A DNA stretch of 14,236 bases from JABWBD01 sp040768665 (GTDB lineage: Bacteria > Planctomycetota > Planctomycetia > Pirellulales > Thermoguttaceae). The DNA lies in assembly GCA_040768665.1 (NCBI GenBank), contig JAXGMN010000111.1:1-14236 (forward strand), in the 5' to 3' direction. The notes beneath the pieces were generated by a model. That model saw nothing but the letters and a program-made list of their open reading frames with translations, had not been told where the DNA came from and did no database searches. Shown piece by piece: positions 7,823 to 14,236 of the stretch (positions are counted from its first letter, which is position 1; each line of letters begins with the position of its first letter). Made by a program: the position numbers and the translations under genes.

Positions 7823-8471
7823 CCCAACGCCCTTGCAGGTCAAACTTGGGGGCGGTCAGCTTTGCCGAGAGAGAACCCGCTTCAAAGCGCCAATTTGCGC
7901 AATGGCCCGGGAGTGTCAATGCCCCAGGAACGTCAATTGCCCATCCCCCAAGATTATCGAGCGATCACCAGGCCGTACGCCCCGCTCCCTATAAACTAAA
8001 GACTAGAAACGAAGCGCAACCGGGATGCGAAATCTTTGGCGCGGGACAATTCTGTTGGAGAGGCGGGCAATGTCCGAGTGTCAGTGCGGCGACAGGCAGC
8101 GGAGCGAGAGGAAAGACGCAGGGGCGGCGGTCGGCACGCCTTCAAATTCTCGGCAGCGATTTTTCTTTCTGACATCCCCTGAAGGAGCGAGGCAGAGGAA
8201 GATGCGTCGCAGACGAACCGATGAGCTGGAGAGATCCTCTGCTCGCCGGCCGTTTTCGTGTGTTCTGCCGATGGCAAAATCGAGAACCCCCATCGTTGAT
8301 CGGCGATTTCTTTTTTCAACGACCCGGCACGATTTCAAGAGGCTCAGCAGCCGGGCTGCTTGATGGTCTGGCGGGCGGTTGCATTTTTTTGACAATCTCT
8401 CTGTTTGACGAAGATTTCGGGTCCCGATGGGGTCTGAATTCCGGTCCTTTTTAGTAGGGAGGCCGCTTTCC
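7823..8471. other. Divergent intergenic region between the kinase and ECF sigma genes
   Basis: These 649 bp contain only open frames without recognisable protein character. Visible items are: a direct repeat of GTCAAT at 7915-7920 and 7932-7937, 93-115 bp from the kinase start; a perfect 6-bp stem AGCAGC-CGG-GCTGCT at 8346-8360; and a TTGACA at 8389-8394 after a T-run, about 80 bp before the sigma start, with no convincing -10 at 16-18 bp. Both promoters must lie here, but neither can be placed with confidence. Confidence 0.6.
8456..8462 (+). promoter_or_regulatory. Ribosome binding site of the ECF sigma gene
   Basis: AGGGAGG lies nine bases before ATG 8472. It decides for this start over the in-frame ATG at 8427, which would add 15 residues upstream of the usual sigma N-terminus. 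Confidence 0.8.
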
Positions 8472-9095
8472 ATGTCAAACGCTCCGCACGAAGACCCGGA
8501 AACGCTGCTGACGCTCGCACGTCAAGGGCAAGGCCAGGCGCTAGGGCAGTTGCTGGAAATCTACCGGAGCTGGCTATTGCTCGTCTCGCGGCTGCAGATC
8601 GATCAACGGTTGCAGGGGAAGGTCAGTGCCTCGGACCTGGTCCAGGAAACGTTTCTCCATGCCCAGCAAGCCTTCCCCGGTTTTCTGGGCAGCACCGAGC
8701 GCGAACTGGTGGAGTGGCTCCGCCGCATCCTGGCTTCTCGGCTGGCCGAGGTGGTGCGGCAATTCTACGGCACCAAACGGCGCAACCCGCGGCTGGAGCA
8801 GCAGCTCGACGCGGAGCTCGATCACTCGTCGCAGGTTTCCGCAGCACTGGCCGACCCGGGCGCGTCGCCGAGCCAGCAGGCCTCGCAGCGCGAGCGGGTC
8901 GTGGTGGTGTCCAACGCCCTCGATCGGCTCTCGCCCGATTATCGCGAGGTGATCATTTTGCGACATTTTCAAGGCCTGCCGTTCCACGAGGTGGCGGTCC
9001 GGATGCAGCGGTCGGAAGAAGCCGTCAAGAAGACCTGGGCGCGGGCGTTGTCCGCCCTGCGCCGAGCGTTAGGAGGCCCGAGATATGACTGCTGA
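8472..9095 (+). CDS. ECF-type RNA polymerase sigma factor (sigma-70 family)
   Basis: The product has 207 residues. Sigma region 2 spans about residues 20-100 and includes the conserved core ASDLVQETFLHAQQAF (53-68) and the region WLRRILASRLAEVVRQFY. A linker with Ala, Ser and Gln (about 105-140) leads to sigma region 4 (about 146-200), LDRLSPDYREVIILRHFQGL and a helix-turn-helix FHEVAVRMQRSEEAVKKTWARALSALRRAL. This resembles the planctomycete ECF groups that lack a classic anti-sigma gene and occur beside serine/threonine kinases; the exact ECF group was not determined. It would direct RNA polymerase to a small regulon in the cytoplasm. Its stop overlaps the start of the next gene by 11 nt, so the two are translationally coupled. 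It is divergent from the broken kinase gene, the obvious candidate signalling partner (inference). Confidence 0.93.
   Translation: MSNAPHEDPETLLTLARQGQGQALGQLLEIYRSWLLLVSRLQIDQRLQGKVSASDLVQETFLHAQQAFPGFLGSTERELVEWLRRILASRLAEVVRQFYGTKRRNPRLEQQLDAELDHSSQVSAALADPGASPSQQASQRERVVVVSNALDRLSPDYREVIILRHFQGLPFHEVAVRMQRSEEAVKKTWARALSALRRALGGPRYDC
9071..9076 (+). promoter_or_regulatory. Ribosome binding site of the orphan kinase-module gene, inside the sigma gene
   Basis: A perfect AGGAGG lies eight bases before ATG 9085, within the last codons of the sigma gene. This supports real translation of the small downstream frame. Confidence 0.82.
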
Positions 9096-9330
9096 ACCGA
9101 GCCGCGGGGACAGGGTGCCGGTGAGTCCGCAGGCGATCGACGATGCCCGTGTGATCGAGACCCTGGAGACCTACCTGGCGGCCCTTGCCGTCGGTGCCGG
9201 AATCGATCGCAGAGTACTGTTGGCCCGGCACCCAGCGGTTGCCGCCGAAGTTGGAGCCTGCCTGGACATGATCGATCTGATTCACCAGGTCGCTTCAGAA
9301 ATTGGGGTAACACCCGGTTCTCAAACATAA
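9085..9330 (+). CDS. Orphan N-terminal module of a planctomycete serine/threonine kinase (81 residues, no kinase domain)
   Basis: ATG 9085 overlaps the sigma stop (9093-9095) and is served by AGGAGG at 9071. Residues of the segment RVIETLETYLAALAVG...CLDMIDLIHQVASEIG align without gaps to residues 26-78 of the kinase encoded at 6152-7822, with 28 of 53 identical, including Y, DR, LLAR, P, ACLD, DLI and QVA. In the kinase this module is followed by a linker and the glycine-rich loop; here a TAA stop comes after GVTPGSQT. No trace of a kinase domain is seen in any plus-strand frame after 9330. It may be the stump of a kinase gene whose catalytic part was deleted, or a free-standing adaptor co-produced with the sigma factor. 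The strong ribosome site and clean frame leave the second option open. Cytoplasmic; no signal or membrane segment. Confidence 0.78.
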   Translation: MTAEPSRGDRVPVSPQAIDDARVIETLETYLAALAVGAGIDRRVLLARHPAVAAEVGACLDMIDLIHQVASEIGVTPGSQT

Positions 9331-9498
9331 AACGGCATTGTTTCCGTTCCAAAATGATCGCGACAGGAAATCACTCTCGAGGAGGTTGCCAGAGGGCCTG
9401 AAGTTCCGACAAGCATGATGCGACTTGTTGCGCTGCCCTGCAACGACGCTGAAACGGCTGCGCCAGAGGGCTAACGCAGCGAGTTCCCAAAGAAAGTC

Positions 9499-9540
9499 GG
9501 CCGGTGAGCCCCCCGCGACCAACGAGACGGCTCACCGGCC
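9499..9540 (+). terminator. Strong hairpin, possible terminator of the sigma operon
   Basis: GGCCGGTGAGCC (9499-9510) and GGCTCACCGGCC (9529-9540) form a perfect 12-bp GC-rich stem with an 18-nt loop. No U-tract follows, so an intrinsic terminator is only one option; a leader structure or protein-binding palindrome is also possible. Confidence 0.5.
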
Positions 9541-9558
9541 TGAAGCTCCCCCACGGGC

Positions 9559-9586
9559 CTACGGTCTGCGCGGCCCGCAGGTGTAG
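9559..9586 (+). promoter_or_regulatory. Second leader hairpin
   Basis: CTAC...GTAG encloses CTGCG-CGGCC-CGCAG: a 4-bp and a 5-bp stem separated by a small internal loop. Function unknown. Confidence 0.35.
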
Positions 9587-9601
9587 CCAACTCTATTTTA
9601 C

Positions 9602-9616
9602 TGCGCGGACCGCGCA
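9602..9616 (+). promoter_or_regulatory. Third leader hairpin, just upstream of the ribosome site
   Basis: TGCGCG-GAC-CGCGCA is a perfect 6-bp stem with a 3-nt loop. It ends 20 bases before ATG 9636, so it could affect initiation. The motif CTGCGCGG is shared with the second hairpin. Confidence 0.4.
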
Positions 9617-9635
9617 CGAAAACAGGATTACAGCC

Positions 9636-12600
9636 ATGGCTACTTTAGCGAACCTCGCGGTTCAGAGATGGATTCCATCGCGGCAATCGCGACGCAACAA
9701 AAGAACCGGCAGCCGATCGCGGAGACCGTTGAGGCAAACCCTCCTACGGTTAGAACGGCTTGAGGAGCGGCAACTCCTGGCCACCATCCAGGGCTGTCTG
9801 TTCGAGGACATCAGCGGCAACGGCATCTTCGATGCCGATGATTCGCAGCTTGCCATGCCGGGCGTCACCATTTACCTGGACCAGAACCAAAATGGTGTCC
9901 TCGACACGGGCGAACTATCGACGGAGACCGATTCGACGGGAGCCTACCAGTTCGGCGGGCTCCCCGCAAGAGACTACACGATTGCTCAAGTCGTTCCCGA
10001 AGGGTGGATGCAGACGTCTCCTGCGCCTATATCGGGGCCTGGGCTGCTGGGGGACGTTCAAGCCGACTTCGATACACCAGCCGCCAATCCGATTGGGTTG
10101 GCGTGGGCGGAATCCTCGCTGCCTGACATGTCGATGTCGATCTACTGCCTTGCGAGGTACGAGAAGAGGGTCTACGAATTGAGCCCGGTAGACGGCGGCG
10201 TCATCTCGTCTTTCAGTGTTCCTGCCGAAATGGATTTCTTCGACATATCACACGACGGTCAGGATTTCTGGGGCGTGAATCCGGGCAGTGATCTCGTGGT
10301 ACGGTTTGATCATCAAGGAGCCCTCTTGCAGTCGTTTCCGGCTCCCGGCACCTATGGCCGGGGGATCACGTGGCACGCTGGAAGCCTTTGGATTGCAGAT
10401 TCAGATACCGCAATGATCTACGAAGTTCAGCCTTCCGATGGTGCCGTTCTCAGTTCTTTTCCTGCACCCGGCGACGGCCTCAGCACACTGCAAAGCTTGG
10501 CTTCCGATGGCCAGCACCTCTGGATGAACCGCTGGTCCGACCCGCAACCCGAGTTGAATCGAACCTATGAGATTGACCCTGCGAACGGAACCGTTTTGCG
10601 GTCGTTTCTAACCCCTTCTGGAGGAGATATTCGGCGCGCAGCGGGGCTCGCTATTGACGGCAACGCCCTTTGGATTGCCCAGTACTACGACGGAAAACTC
10701 TTCAGGACGGATATCGCCTCACCGGGAACGCACATAGTTACCGTGAATACCGATTCAGACATCATCAGCGACAGGGATTTTGGGAGCTTTGGGCTGGGAT
10801 CAGTGTCCGGCACTGTGGTCGCGGGCTCCGATCAAGGTCTGGAAGGCTGGCGAGTATTCGTGGATGGAAACGGCAACGCGCAGTACGACCCGTGGGAAGA
10901 AACAGCGATCACTGAGGACACGGGCAATTACTTGATCGGTGATCTTCGACCCGGAGATCATTCGGTTATGACCGTCTTGAGAGAGCCTGGCTGGAGCGTA
11001 TCGACATTTTCGGCTGCGACCGTAAGCGTGTCGGGAAGTGGCGACACTCTTACAGCGGACTTTGCTTACCAACAAACGGGCATAGCGCCAGTGGGCCCCG
11101 AAACTCTTGTGAATGCATATGTCGGTGGCAGTCAGGACTTGAGCGACTGGTGGAAATCTAAATGGCACAGCATTGCCACTGATGACCAAGGCAGGTCGGT
11201 GGTTGTCTGGCAGGGAGAAGGAGTGGGAGACGCCACGGGAATCTTCGCGCGCCAATTTGACGCTTCGGGCAATCCCATCGGCGAGACCATTTTGGTGAAC
11301 ACTGTGACGGATGGAACTCAGACTTCGCCTTTGGTAGCCAAGGCTGCCACGGCGGGCAGTTTTGCGGTCGTGTGGCAATCCGCTCTCGGACTGCGCGGTC
11401 GCATGTTCCAGGCCGACGGATCACCCATGGGACCTGAGTTCTCCATAGCCACGGGTACTGCTGCGGCTACTTCAATCGGTATGGATTCACAAGGCAACTT
11501 CGTGGTCGGTTCCAATGCCTCTGTTACGCGCAGTGGCGATACAGATGTCTATTTCCAGATGCACCTTTTCGCCTCGACTGGAGCGCTCACCAGGAGAATT
11601 ACCATAGACGCTCCAGGCTCAATCGTTGTTGCTTCCGGGCGCGTGGACATGAACCGCGGGGGAGAGTTTGCAGCGATTTATACGTATCCGGAGCTGTTCG
11701 TCCAACATTACGATCGAACCGGCAAAGCTCTGGGATCAAGGGTCTGTGTAGCGCCCGGAGTTGCCGAATGGGCCCACGACATCGCGTTGGACGACGCCGG
11801 TGGATTCGTCGCTACGTGGTACGATGGAGGGCAGTACTATAACCCGGACGGCACTCCGCGCGGGGCGCAGTTCACTCTGGAATCTTCGGAAGTCCGTAGC
11901 ATCGATATCGAGCCGGACGGCGACGTCATCACGGCTTGGAGCCGGACGACCAACACGACCAACGATACCATTTACGCACAGCGATTGGCAGCGGACGGGA
12001 CACTTGTCGACACAGTGCCATTCGTTGTGAACACCACTCAAGCTGGCATCCAGTCCAAGGCTTCCGTTGCCGTGGATCCCAGCGGCAATTTCGTGGTGGC
12101 TTGGTCCGGTGCCGGTATAGGCGACGACCAGGGCGTGTTCATCCAACGCTACGCCGGCCCGCCTCCCACACCTCCCGAACCGAACAACCCGCCCACGGGC
12201 GACGCGGGCGGTCCGTACGCCGCCATGGAAGATGCCGCCGTCTCGTTCGATGCCTCCGCTTCCATCGATCCCGACGCCGATCCGCTCACGTATCTCTGGG
12301 ACTTTGGCGACGGCAGCAGCTCAACCGGCGTCGCGCCCGAGCACACGTACCTCTGGGGCGGCGAATTCGCCGTCACACTCACCGTCGACGACGGGAAGGG
12401 CGGATCGGACGTCGCGACCACCACGGCCTCCATCGTCGAGGTGAACGATGTCCCGGTGGCTGTTCCCGGTGGGCCCTACAGCGGACTTCCGGGCCAGTCG
12501 ATCACATTCGACGGCTCAGCCTCCTACGACTACGACAACCTGGACGGCACCGCGGTGAACGATCAGACGCTCACCTACACCTGGGACTTCGGCGACGGGG

Positions 12601-13262
12601 CGACCGGCGAGGGAGCCGACGTCAGCCATATCTACGCGGACGTGGGCGACTACACGGCGACCTTGACGGTCGATGACGGCAACGGGGGCGCCGCTCAGGC
12701 TACCGTGACAGTTACCGTTGCGCCTGTTTCTGCCGCGGCCGTGCACGTGGCCGATATGGAAGGCACCAGCAAGGCGGTGAACAAGAAGAAGTGGGCGGCG
12801 ACCGTGACGATCCTGGTTCAGGATGGAAACGGATCGCCAGTATCCAATGCGACCATTCAAGGGAGTTGGAGCCATGGCCTATTGAGCACCGCCGGCACCG
12901 ACGCCAGCGGGTGGACAACGATCTACAGCGGGAATTTGGATAAGAGTGTCGGAAGCGTTACCTTCACGATCAACGACATCGTGCACGCGACGCTCGACTA
13001 CGACTCCACCCTCAACACCGACGCCGACGGCGACAGTGACGGAACGTCGATCGTGGTGTTCCAGGACGGCAGCACTTCCGCGCCACAGCAACTGCTGGCC
13101 GACAGCAGAGCGACGCGCACCTTGTCGGACGCATCGAACGACGACCTCTTGTCCATCCTGGCCGCCGACCAGACCGCGCGTGAACAAGGCAAGTCGCGCC
13201 CGGGCAAGAAAAACGCCGATCTGACCGACCTGGCGCTGCTGGAACTCCAATTGGTGGAATGA
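9636..13262 (+). CDS. Large LEPR-XLL-like surface protein with SdrD-B-like, propeller-like, two PKD and Ig-like domains
   Basis: The product has 1208 residues from ATG 9636 (AGGA eight bases upstream). The basic N-terminus leads to LERLEERQLLA (39-49), a variant of the LEPR-XLL motif. Then come an SdrD-B-like domain (about 50-128, FEDISGNGIFDADD, DQNQNGVLDTGE), propeller-like repeats with LWIADSDTAMIYEV-type strands (about 157-365), a second SD-like domain (about 387-479, VDGNGNAQYDPWEE), a block of WQGEG/FARQFDASGNPIG-like repeats (about 489-839), a Pro-rich hinge (PPPTPPEPNNPPTG), PKD 1 (about 850-935, LTYLWDFGDGSSS), PKD 2 (about 939-1029, LTYTWDFGDGATGEG) and an Ig/Big-like domain (about 1032-1125) with VNKKKWAATVTILVQDGNG. 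A DADGDSDGT run near 1127 may bind calcium. The C-terminus is charged, without a sorting helix. Probably secreted and attached outside the cell; the ligand is unknown. Confidence 0.93.
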   Translation: MATLANLAVQRWIPSRQSRRNKRTGSRSRRPLRQTLLRLERLEERQLLATIQGCLFEDISGNGIFDADDSQLAMPGVTIYLDQNQNGVLDTGELSTETDSTGAYQFGGLPARDYTIAQVVPEGWMQTSPAPISGPGLLGDVQADFDTPAANPIGLAWAESSLPDMSMSIYCLARYEKRVYELSPVDGGVISSFSVPAEMDFFDISHDGQDFWGVNPGSDLVVRFDHQGALLQSFPAPGTYGRGITWHAGSLWIADSDTAMIYEVQPSDGAVLSSFPAPGDGLSTLQSLASDGQHLWMNRWSDPQPELNRTYEIDPANGTVLRSFLTPSGGDIRRAAGLAIDGNALWIAQYYDGKLFRTDIASPGTHIVTVNTDSDIISDRDFGSFGLGSVSGTVVAGSDQGLEGWRVFVDGNGNAQYDPWEETAITEDTGNYLIGDLRPGDHSVMTVLREPGWSVSTFSAATVSVSGSGDTLTADFAYQQTGIAPVGPETLVNAYVGGSQDLSDWWKSKWHSIATDDQGRSVVVWQGEGVGDATGIFARQFDASGNPIGETILVNTVTDGTQTSPLVAKAATAGSFAVVWQSALGLRGRMFQADGSPMGPEFSIATGTAAATSIGMDSQGNFVVGSNASVTRSGDTDVYFQMHLFASTGALTRRITIDAPGSIVVASGRVDMNRGGEFAAIYTYPELFVQHYDRTGKALGSRVCVAPGVAEWAHDIALDDAGGFVATWYDGGQYYNPDGTPRGAQFTLESSEVRSIDIEPDGDVITAWSRTTNTTNDTIYAQRLAADGTLVDTVPFVVNTTQAGIQSKASVAVDPSGNFVVAWSGAGIGDDQGVFIQRYAGPPPTPPEPNNPPTGDAGGPYAAMEDAAVSFDASASIDPDADPLTYLWDFGDGSSSTGVAPEHTYLWGGEFAVTLTVDDGKGGSDVATTTASIVEVNDVPVAVPGGPYSGLPGQSITFDGSASYDYDNLDGTAVNDQTLTYTWDFGDGATGEGADVSHIYADVGDYTATLTVDDGNGGAAQATVTVTVAPVSAAAVHVADMEGTSKAVNKKKWAATVTILVQDGNGSPVSNATIQGSWSHGLLSTAGTDASGWTTIYSGNLDKSVGSVTFTINDIVHATLDYDSTLNTDADGDSDGTSIVVFQDGSTSAPQQLLADSRATRTLSDASNDDLLSILAADQTAREQGKSRPGKKNADLTDLALLELQLVE

Positions 13263-13566
13263 AACGGCGGCAATGGGCTACGCCCTCGGCCGCCCGCGCG
13301 CGGCTGGGGGCGCCGGCTTTCTGCCAATACACGGAGCAGAGAGGAGGTTCGTGCGAAGAGCGCTTGGCGGTTCTTTCGCAACCGTCGTGCCTGTGTTCGC
13401 CGATCCGGCCGGCGTGAGGGCGACATCCACCGCTCGCTGCCGGCCAATGAACGGGGTCCACTTCAGCCGGCGGTGCAACCCTTGGCAGTGGTATGCCTGC
13501 AATTGCGTCCGGCAGAAGGACAAAACCGCGTTGGTCGGAACAGAACCAACGAGAAAGGGTGATGCT
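13263..13566 (+). other. Intergenic region downstream of the surface protein gene
   Basis: These 304 bp show no convincing gene. They hold the terminator-like stem at 13281-13312, and a 7-bp stem CGTTGGT...ACCAACG (13529-13551) just before the ribosome site of the next gene. A frame open from 13273 into the next gene has no protein character before ATG 13567. Confidence 0.5.
13281..13312 (+). terminator. Terminator-like hairpin after the surface protein gene
   Basis: CGCCCTCGGCCG (13281-13292) and CGGCTGGGGGCG (13301-13312) pair over 12 positions with two G-U pairs and an 8-nt loop, starting 19 bases after the stop codon. Only a short TTT follows at 13318, so factor-independent termination is plausible but not certain. 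Confidence 0.5.
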
Positions 13567-14016
13567 ATGCGGCAATTACTGCGCGATTCATTCGCATTTC
13601 TCGCCATGTGTGCTGCCGTCGCGGCCTGTTGCTTGATCGTCCGCTTGATCGTCTCGGCTGTCCCGGAAGCCGCATCCGTTTCGCCCGTGACCGCAATCTC
13701 GGGAGAACATAGGGATTGGCTGGTGGTCCAGGATTGGGACAATGGGCGTGACTTGTTCGTCCGCACCAGTGCCGGAATTGACCATGATCCGGTCGTAGCC
13801 GAACAGGTACTGCCGGAACAGCTTCAGGATTTCGATGTTTTTTATGAGGTCGATAATTTCCATCAGGACCAGATAAAGTACGTGCGAGACGTTGTCACGG
13901 GTGAGTTGCGGCCGGCGACCGGCTTGTGGTGCTGGCCACTCTCGAACGGTACGCAGAAGGGGAAAGTCGACGGGAAAACCTTCTTCTGGGGGCAATTCGA
14001 AGAGAGTGAGCTGTAG
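13567..14016 (+). CDS. Hypothetical protein with N-terminal membrane anchor (149 residues)
   Basis: I do not recognise a family. ATG 13567 is chosen because AAGGG lies seven bases upstream and because it puts a hydrophobic helix (about residues 8-33, FAFLAMCAAVAACCLIVRLIV) right at the N-terminus after MRQLLRDS. The helix may be a signal peptide or a single anchor. The remaining 115 or so residues are acidic and soluble-looking, with WLVVQDWDNG, DFDVFYEVDNFHQDQ and LWCWPLSNG; a Cys near the helix end is not in a clear lipobox. There are no repeats. The gene follows the surface protein gene on the same strand, separated by a terminator-like stem, and is followed by the 61-bp palindromes. A small envelope protein is all that can be inferred. 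Confidence 0.78.
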   Translation: MRQLLRDSFAFLAMCAAVAACCLIVRLIVSAVPEAASVSPVTAISGEHRDWLVVQDWDNGRDLFVRTSAGIDHDPVVAEQVLPEQLQDFDVFYEVDNFHQDQIKYVRDVVTGELRPATGLWCWPLSNGTQKGKVDGKTFFWGQFEESEL

Positions 14017-14053
14017 CCACGCATACGCGAATCGGTGCTGTCAAGCGCTTCCG

Positions 14054-14114
14054 CACTGCTTGCGATTGTGGTAAGCGCTTCTCGTATGGAAGACCGATTC
14101 AATCGCAAGCAGTG
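14054..14114 (+). repeat. 61-bp palindromic element, copy 1
   Basis: The arms CACTGCTTGCGATTG (14054-14068) and CAATCGCAAGCAGTG (14100-14114) pair perfectly over 15 bp. The next bases, TGGTAAGC, and a CGTATGG further in the 31-nt loop are shared with copy 2. Confidence 0.85.
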
Positions 14115-14172
14115 GCACACGACTGACGGACATGGCGGGGTTGCGCTGATCTCGCGGCTGCCGTCGGTGTGG

Positions 14173-14233
14173 CACTGCTTGGAGTTGTAGGGGCGAACCA
14201 TTCGGACCGGGCTTACCACAACTCCAAGCAGTG
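14173..14233 (-). repeat. 61-bp palindromic element, copy 2 (opposite orientation)
   Basis: The arms CACTGCTTGGAGTTGT (14173-14188) and ACAACTCCAAGCAGTG (14218-14233) pair perfectly over 16 bp. Read on the minus strand it has the same layout and length as copy 1: CACTGCTTG, six variable bases, TGGTAAGC, 23 bases including CGAATGG, six bases, CAAGCAGTG. It lies 58 bp from copy 1 at the window's right edge. Confidence 0.85.
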
Positions 14234-14236
14234 TTT

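Larger units (their letters stand above)
9331..9635 (+). other. Non-coding leader with three successive hairpins before the 1208-residue surface protein gene
   Basis: No protein is supported in these 305 bp. The strong stem at 9499-9540, a second at 9559-9586 and a third at 9602-9616 follow one another up to the ribosome site AGGA at about 9624. The in-frame GTG at 9504, which would lengthen the next protein by 44 residues, lies inside the first stem and is not a credible start. Confidence 0.55.

Noticed and set aside
6224..7999. Plus-strand frame of 591 codons
   Set aside because: It is antisense to the kinase; its translation is rich in Arg, His and Gln with no recognisable motifs.
8389..8417. 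A sigma-70 promoter based on TTGACA at 8389
   Set aside because: The -35 is perfect but no acceptable -10 is seen at 16-18 bp, so it is mentioned but not called.
8081..8473. Minus-strand frame of 130 codons in the divergent intergenic region
   Set aside because: There is no ribosome site and no protein character, and it covers the region that must hold the sigma promoter and ribosome site.
9504..9635. A 44-residue N-terminal extension of the surface protein from GTG 9504
   Set aside because: The start lies inside a 12-bp hairpin without a ribosome site, and ATG 9636 has AGGA at the right distance before a typical basic N-terminus.
13273..13566. A 98-residue extension of the 149-residue protein
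   Set aside because: It would begin next to the terminator-like stem, has no protein character, and would place the hydrophobic signal-like helix in mid-protein.

Overview
The window looks like chromosomal DNA of a planctomycete, most likely near Pirellulales or a related Planctomycetia lineage. The evidence is the gene content. There is a DUF1559 pseudopilin-like protein with its H-X9-DG C-terminus, and two large secreted proteins that begin with an LEPR-XLL-type motif (LESLEPRRLLS and LERLEERQLLA). There is also a membrane serine/threonine kinase of the kinase-TM-coiled coil-TPR type, beside a planctomycete-style ECF sigma factor. No rRNA, tRNA or CRISPR array was seen.

Layout. Positions 1-1569 (minus) hold a seven-bladed SBBP/propeller-like LEPR-XLL protein that runs off the left edge. 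Upstream of it on the same strand is the DUF1559 gene (2547-1672). Positions 2586-3540 hold a palindromic repeat region: ten full 80-bp tandem units (seven identical), a partial unit, and inverted copies at its left edge. Positions 3560-7822 (minus) are one ancestral kinase-TPR gene cut in two by a complete IS1634-like element (4428-6182; 15-bp terminal inverted repeats, 6-bp target duplication TATTTA). Removing the element and one duplication restores one in-frame reading frame of about 833 residues. About 650 bp of non-coding DNA then separates this gene from a divergent ECF sigma factor (8472-9095, plus).

The sigma gene overlaps by 11 nt a small gene (9085-9330). That gene encodes only the N-terminal module also found in front of the kinase domain of the disrupted gene (28 of 53 residues identical, no gaps). 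A leader with three successive hairpins follows, then a 1208-residue surface protein (SdrD-B-like domain, propeller-like repeats, two PKD domains, Ig-like domain), a terminator-like stem, a 149-residue membrane-anchored hypothetical protein, and two 61-bp palindromic elements in opposite orientation whose stems covary.

How the parts may work together (inference): the sigma factor and kinase form a signalling locus next to genes for secreted proteins. The IS has removed the kinase's presumed extracytoplasmic TPR part, and the sigma factor's co-translated partner keeps only the non-catalytic module. No complete new defence or biosynthetic system is visible. The most unusual items are the orphan kinase module coupled to the sigma factor, the homogenised 80-bp array, and the covarying 61-bp palindromes.
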